NCBI GenBank assembly: GCA_016933575.1
Contig: JAFGAR010000081.1
Span: 186,001 to 250,000 of the forward strand
Length of the DNA: 64,000 bases
Origin: Candidatus Thorarchaeota archaeon
GTDB taxonomy: Archaea; Asgardarchaeota; Thorarchaeia; Thorarchaeales; Thorarchaeaceae
Direction: 5' to 3'
Below, in pieces: positions 59,621 to 64,000 of this stretch (within the stretch, counting starts at the first letter, position 1; the number at the start of each line of letters is the position of its first letter). Under the pieces are notes generated by a model. The model did not search any database and was not told the DNA's origin. It saw only the letters and a program-made list of their open reading frames with translations. Both the position numbers and the translations under genes were made by a program.

Positions 59621-61495
59621 TTACCCAGACATACGAATAATCTCTGCAGGAGTAATGTCTTCCACATCAATTCCTTCTTTTTGCAGTTTGATGATGGCTA
59701 ATTCGTATGCTTTGAGTACGTCTGCTTTTGTGATGTAACCAATCATGACATCAGGATGCATAGGATCGACTATGACAGCATGTCCTTCATCACGTCTCAT
59801 CATGGCCTGTACGACCCCATCCATTGTGCAGTCCGGGGCTAGATGTAAGAAGTCTGGATTCATGAGGTCACGAACTCTAGTTTCATTGGGATTTTCATTG
59901 TGAAACAGGTCTTCAGCTATTAGGATGCCAACTATCTTGTTGCTTTCAACAACTGGGAATTTAGTATGATGCGTCTTATCGATGATCTTGAAGACCTCGG
60001 TGGTGGTCATCTCCGGAGTGAGAATAGTAGGTTCCTTTGTCATTATGTCTTTCACAACAAGTGATTTCAGAGCACCAATATGTGTGCCCCTTCTGATGTG
60101 CACTCCACGTCGAGCCAGTTTCATGGTGTAGATACTCTCTGGTTCGATGAGTGATGAGACAAGAAAGGCTGAGGATACTGCGACCATTAGAGGGAGAATC
60201 AAGAGATAGTCTCCGGTCATCTCCATAATTATGATGATGCAAGTAATCGGAGCTCTACCAGAACCTCCGAAGAGGGCTGCCATACCAACCAATGCAAATA
60301 CCATGGCACTAGTGGGAGGAACAATCGTAGGTGCAAAGAAAGCAAAAATCCAGCCTAAGGCACCACCTAGACCTGCGCCAATGAATAGTGTTGGTGCGAA
60401 TACACCTCCTGAGCCTCCCGATCCAAGTGTTGTACTTGTTGTTAGTACCTTGAAGACACTGAAGATGGCAAGAGTTCCAAGGAGAGCTAATCCTCCAGCT
60501 GTTACATTTGGAATGAGGAATAGCGCATCAATGAAGGCGTATTCTACTCCCATGACTGCAGGGAAATATGGTTGATCGCCAAATGCTCCTGAATATGAAA
60601 ATGCTTGCTCGAAGTAGATTATAGATATGCCTAAGATTCCAGTACAGGCTCCACCAATAGCGGGCAAGAGGTACTTTGAGACTCGAATTCGTTCAAATAA
60701 TCCCTCAATGAAATAGAATCCTCTCATCCAGATCACACTCACAATCCCTAGAAAGATTCCGAGGATTAGGAAAAAGACTAGTTCTGCAGGATTGCTCATG
60801 AAGAAGGCTGGTGCATTGAATGAAAGACTAAGAGAATGACCAAGAATTAGCTGTATGGATATCCCTGCAACTGCAGTAGCTACAACACAAGATAAAATGA
60901 CAGGAAGAACTGAGAAACCAAGGATACCACCTGCGACAATCTCGATTCCGAAGAGCGCTCCTCCCAGAGGCGCATTGAAGGTAGCTGCAATACCAGACGA
61001 GAGTCCACAAAGGAGTAGGGTCTTAGTATCATTCTTTCCCATGTTCAACTTATTGGCAATGCCCGACCCTACGCCAGCCCCAATCTGTGCAATTGGTCCC
61101 TCTCGCCCACATGACCCTCCTGAGCCTATTGTAATAGCTGAGGCTAAGCTCTTGAGGGCTGGAACACGTAGACGCATCTTGCCTCCACGAATGACATATG
61201 ATTCCATGACCTCTGGAACACCATGGCCCTTTGCCTCAGGTGCATAACGTACGACAATGAATGCAGTCAATAGACCTCCAATTGTTGGCACAATGATCCA
61301 CCCAATCACTCCAAGGAATTGAGGAATGACAACAAAGACCAGGCTGATACCCATGATGAGGAATCTGAAGAGTACAGCAACTAGACCAGAAACTGCTCCA
61401 ACGAGAGCTCCAAGAGAATAGAGGTAGACTTGTCGAGACATGTCTTGATTTGAAATCATCTGCGAGATTCGCCTTCTGTATACTAGTATAACCAA
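59621..61495 (-). CDS. ClC-type chloride channel/transporter with CBS pair
   Basis: 624 aa. The membrane part has the ClC anion motifs GSGGSCGREGPIAQIGAG (with the gating Glu), SSGIAATFNAPLGGALFGIE and GSGGSGGVFAPTLFIGAGLG. The cytoplasmic end carries two CBS domains (KDIMTKEPTILTPEMTTTEV and VRDLMNPDFLHLAPDCTMDG). The gating Glu is present, which leaves both channel and H+/Cl- exchange possible. The start could be ATG 61495 or the ATG 12 codons later. Confidence 0.9.
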   Translation of the reverse strand: MVILVYRRRISQMISNQDMSRQVYLYSLGALVGAVSGLVAVLFRFLIMGISLVFVVIPQFLGVIGWIIVPTIGGLLTAFIVVRYAPEAKGHGVPEVMESYVIRGGKMRLRVPALKSLASAITIGSGGSCGREGPIAQIGAGVGSGIANKLNMGKNDTKTLLLCGLSSGIAATFNAPLGGALFGIEIVAGGILGFSVLPVILSCVVATAVAGISIQLILGHSLSLSFNAPAFFMSNPAELVFFLILGIFLGIVSVIWMRGFYFIEGLFERIRVSKYLLPAIGGACTGILGISIIYFEQAFSYSGAFGDQPYFPAVMGVEYAFIDALFLIPNVTAGGLALLGTLAIFSVFKVLTTSTTLGSGGSGGVFAPTLFIGAGLGGALGWIFAFFAPTIVPPTSAMVFALVGMAALFGGSGRAPITCIIIIMEMTGDYLLILPLMVAVSSAFLVSSLIEPESIYTMKLARRGVHIRRGTHIGALKSLVVKDIMTKEPTILTPEMTTTEVFKIIDKTHHTKFPVVESNKIVGILIAEDLFHNENPNETRVRDLMNPDFLHLAPDCTMDGVVQAMMRRDEGHAVIVDPMHPDVMIGYITKADVLKAYELAIIKLQKEGIDVEDITPAEIIRMSG

Positions 61496-61562
61496 TAGCC
61501 TGTATTTGGCGGCCTAAGTGATGTTTTATTAAAGTTGACCCTGTGGGAACTGGTTTTTTAAT

Positions 61563-63491
61563 CTACCTTGTCAATCCTTTGGGCTTGAGTTCATCTACAA
61601 CAAAGTCTAAACCGAGTTCATGTAGCTTGGTTTCTTTGGGGAATCCGGTTTCCTTGTCACATCCCCGATACTCATAGTATTCATCAAGCATCTCATCAAG
61701 ATCTGGAAGACCGCCCTTTGCAGGTCCTGTGGGCATTGGTTCTTTCAAGAGTCTAGGTGGAAGTGTTTCCTCTTTTCTGGTCACTCCTAATCTGTGGTTG
61801 AATGCACGTCTGAGATGACTAATTCTCTCTGCTGTCTGGCGTACGTATTTTTGATTACCCCACTCCTCCATCCCTGTTAAGGATGGAATGACATTCACAA
61901 AGGTATCAAAGTAGAACACTGGAGGCCACATGGTTGCATATTTGCAGATAACTGCTGAGTCAACGAGGGCATAGAGGTCTTCCATATCCCACACAACCTG
62001 ACCCTTATACTTCGGTGACATGATGTCAAGTATTTCATCTGCCTTCTCTTTTCCAAAACGTTCAATGACAATATCTGGATATCCGAGCTCTTCGAGACTT
62101 GAGAGGCTCCGGAGGTGATCTGCTCCTCGTACATTAGTTGCATAAGTCAGGCCAATACTCTGGTGCGCCCGTGGGTCCTGTCCAGAGGCCTCGAGACCCT
62201 TCACATGCACTGCATATCTCCAGGCATCTCCACCTATCTGTTCTGCTGCCTTTCTAACACCATTTGCCAGGATCTTACCAATCCCTTTACGCTTTGCAAT
62301 CAGCTCAACTAGCTGGACCTGAGCCTCTTGATTGCCCCATGTGAGTTCAATTCCATCAGTGTCTTTCTTTGTCAAGATACCTTTCTCATAGAGTTCCATT
62401 GCGAATCCAATGGTCTTTCCACAAGAGATGGTGTCAAGTCCGAGAAGGTCACACCGCTTCCCAAGGTGAAAGATAGACTCGATGTCATTGTTCAGGCAGT
62501 TCGAACCGAAGGCCATAAGCGTCTCATACTCCGGTCCTCCAATGGGATCTGTCGGATAGTCACCATCATTGACTCGGATGATGTATTTACAACCAACTGC
62601 ACACCCATGACATGCTTCCTGTGCAATCCTGTATTTCTCAGCAATGATCTCCGGACCGATATCATCTGCAAACTCGTAGAATCCTGTCCAGTGGTTCTTT
62701 GTTGGTAGTCTTCCTATCTCATTGATGACTGCAACAAGGTCTGTAGTCCCATACTTACGGAGTGATGCCAAGGAGTCCTTCCAGAGTGGGTCACTGAGTT
62801 TCTCCATCTCACGAGCATTAGCCTCAAGATATTTGTCCATGTCGTAAGCTTCGATACCAAGCGAGCCCGAGGCTGCCAGACCCTTTACATTCTTTGAACC
62901 CAAAACAGCTCCGAGACCAGCTCTTCCTGCAGCACGATAGAAATCAACGATGACCGAGCTATAGGGTACGCCATTCTCACCTGCAGGTCCAATAACTGCA
63001 GTCTCTATTGTTGGGTCTTTAAGTCCCTCTCGAATCATCTGGGTTGTGATGTTTGTTTCCTGGCCCCAGAGATGTGATGCATCCTTGAGTTCAGCCTTTC
63101 CATCGTTCATGAAGAGATAGACAGGTCTCTTTGAACGACCATTGAAGATTACGAAGTCAAATCCTGCGTACTTCATCTCTGGTCCAAAGAAACCACCAAC
63201 GTGACTCTCAGCCCATACACCTGTTAGAGGACCTCTTGCTGCAAACATCATTCTCCCTGAAGGAGAGAACATGGAACCAGTGAGGGGTCCTGTTCCAACT
63301 ATAAGTACATTATCTGGTGAGAGTGGGTCAGTCTTTGGTCCGGTCCGCTCCCAGAGAATCTTGGATGCTACACCACTACCTCCCAGGTATAGTCTAGCCC
63401 ACTCTTTCTCCATCTCCTTTTTGTGAACGATACCTTTGGTGAGATCAACCTCGAGGTAATGGCCTGCATAACCCTTGTATGGAAATGTCAT
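61563..63491 (-). CDS. Aldehyde:ferredoxin oxidoreductase, standard ligands
   Basis: AOR family (642 aa). GPLTGSMFSPSGRMMFAARG, GVWAESHVGGFFGPEMKYAG, RAGLGAVLGSKNVKGLAASG and the full [4Fe-4S] motif EACHGCAVGCKYI with distal VICKYATMW. The end LDEMLDEYYEYRGCD is typical. All expected ligands are present, unlike its paralogue at 52173. The start overlaps the ferredoxin stop by 4 nt (ATGA). Probable tungsten enzyme; exact aldehyde unknown. Confidence 0.93.
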   Translation of the reverse strand: MTFPYKGYAGHYLEVDLTKGIVHKKEMEKEWARLYLGGSGVASKILWERTGPKTDPLSPDNVLIVGTGPLTGSMFSPSGRMMFAARGPLTGVWAESHVGGFFGPEMKYAGFDFVIFNGRSKRPVYLFMNDGKAELKDASHLWGQETNITTQMIREGLKDPTIETAVIGPAGENGVPYSSVIVDFYRAAGRAGLGAVLGSKNVKGLAASGSLGIEAYDMDKYLEANAREMEKLSDPLWKDSLASLRKYGTTDLVAVINEIGRLPTKNHWTGFYEFADDIGPEIIAEKYRIAQEACHGCAVGCKYIIRVNDGDYPTDPIGGPEYETLMAFGSNCLNNDIESIFHLGKRCDLLGLDTISCGKTIGFAMELYEKGILTKKDTDGIELTWGNQEAQVQLVELIAKRKGIGKILANGVRKAAEQIGGDAWRYAVHVKGLEASGQDPRAHQSIGLTYATNVRGADHLRSLSSLEELGYPDIVIERFGKEKADEILDIMSPKYKGQVVWDMEDLYALVDSAVICKYATMWPPVFYFDTFVNVIPSLTGMEEWGNQKYVRQTAERISHLRRAFNHRLGVTRKEETLPPRLLKEPMPTGPAKGGLPDLDEMLDEYYEYRGCDKETGFPKETKLHELGLDFVVDELKPKGLTR

Positions 63492-63979
63492 TCTTGCCCC
63501 TCCTCAATCTGAATTCTTAGTGTTCTAAAGGCTGGAGTGACTCCTCTTCTTCGCTGTTGAAGACCTGATGGTTCTCGCTTTACTAGAGTGATAGCTCCAT
63601 ACTCACATGCCTTCGCGCATGCAGGGTCTCCTGAGCATAGGTCACACTTCACTGCCTTCTTTGTCACTGGATCGATAGCAATGCCGCCATATACACATGC
63701 AGTCACACAGTTCATGCAACCAATACAGAGCGCACTATCTACATAGAGAATACCATATTCGTTCTCAATAATTGCTCCATTGGGACATGCTTCTTGGCAC
63801 AGCGGGTCTTCGCATTGGAGACATACCATTGGTAACAACATATTCCTCACCTCGTCCTTCAGAATCTGTATCCTTGACCGCTTAGGATTGAAGGACTGGG
63901 AGTGCACCACGGAACAGGCAAGTTCACAATTACGACACCCGGTACAACGATTGATGTCGATGGTAAGTATCTCGCTCAT
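63488..63979 (-). CDS. Four-cluster-type ferredoxin paired with second AOR
   Basis: 163 aa. Cluster motifs: CTGCRNCELACSVVHS, CLQCEDPLCQEACPNGAI, CIGCMNCVTACVYGGI and CDLCSGDPACAKACEYGA. All four sets look complete, whereas the paralogue at 54035 lost one Cys. It is the electron acceptor for the AOR it overlaps by 4 nt. A short stretch (63980-64000) after it shows no feature. Confidence 0.9.
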   Translation of the reverse strand: MSEILTIDINRCTGCRNCELACSVVHSQSFNPKRSRIQILKDEVRNMLLPMVCLQCEDPLCQEACPNGAIIENEYGILYVDSALCIGCMNCVTACVYGGIAIDPVTKKAVKCDLCSGDPACAKACEYGAITLVKREPSGLQQRRRGVTPAFRTLRIQIEEGQE

Positions 63980-64000
63980 GAGACAATCACTCCAGTGATT

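Noticed and set aside
1..64000. CRISPR array or rRNA genes
   Set aside because: No regularly spaced short repeats and no rRNA-like blocks were seen on either strand.

Overview
The window comes from an archaeal chromosome. The clearest evidence is archaeal-type translation and transcription genes: ribosomal proteins eL19, eL32 and eS4, RNase P subunit Rpp29, aIF1, RpoP, two TFB factors, the tRNA-splicing endonuclease, archaeal LeuRS and GGGP synthase. A stand-alone Roadblock/LC7 protein, several unusual tailed ribosomal proteins, and a selenocysteine cluster beside Mvh/Hdr and tungsten-enzyme genes together suggest an Asgard archaeon, most like a Thorarchaeia-type lineage. That lineage call is inference from gene content; no database was searched. 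No rRNA, CRISPR array, integrase or transposase was seen, and no gene-free stretch exceeds 300 bases.

Layout. (1) 1-8487, minus strand: a compact ribosomal operon reading uL22-uS3-uL29-rnp1-uS17-uL14-uL24-eS4-uL5-uS14-uS8-uL6-eL32-eL19-uL18-uS5-uL30 (cut by the window edge). It starts at uL22, without the usual S19/L2/L23/L4/L3 genes, behind a long structured leader. (2) 8731-19830: small regulators and unknown proteins, a DUF211 protein, HypD, MobA, HdrA, GGGP synthase, Roadblock/LC7, methionine aminopeptidase and a first TFB. (3) 19893-23249: an accessory islet of three poorly conserved genes. It lies between an intact aIF1 gene and a second, sharply truncated 3' fragment of aIF1. (4) 23349-34429: a radical SAM protein, rpoP (47 codons), a Get3-like ATPase followed by a 33-residue membrane peptide, UppP, a PhoU-like protein, EndA, a PurM-like protein, a ModE-type regulator and a NapH-like membrane ferredoxin.

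(5) 34532-38803: a full selenocysteine cluster of SelB, SepSecS, an unknown 216-residue protein, tRNA-Sec (UCA anticodon, 9/4 fold) and PSTK. (6) 38886-48502: a second TFB, a probable structured RNA, a divergent promoter pair sharing an 11-bp inverted repeat, an ICMT-like methyltransferase, LeuRS and a histidine kinase. (7) 48503-51287: the Mvh-type [NiFe] hydrogenase module MvhD-MvhG-MvhA. MvhA stops before its second pair of NiFe-binding cysteines. (8) 52173-63979: two ferredoxin plus aldehyde:ferredoxin oxidoreductase pairs. They flank a cyclic amidohydrolase, a MoaD-like sulfur carrier, a PfkB kinase, an M24 peptidase, a PreA-like dihydropyrimidine/dihydroorotate dehydrogenase and a ClC channel.

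How the parts fit. HdrA, Mvh, HypD, the AORs, MobA, MoaD and ModE point to anaerobic, ferredoxin-based, hydrogen-linked metabolism using Ni and W/Mo cofactors. The selenocysteine machinery makes it plausible that the missing end of the hydrogenase is supplied as a separate selenopeptide, as VhuU is in some methanogens.
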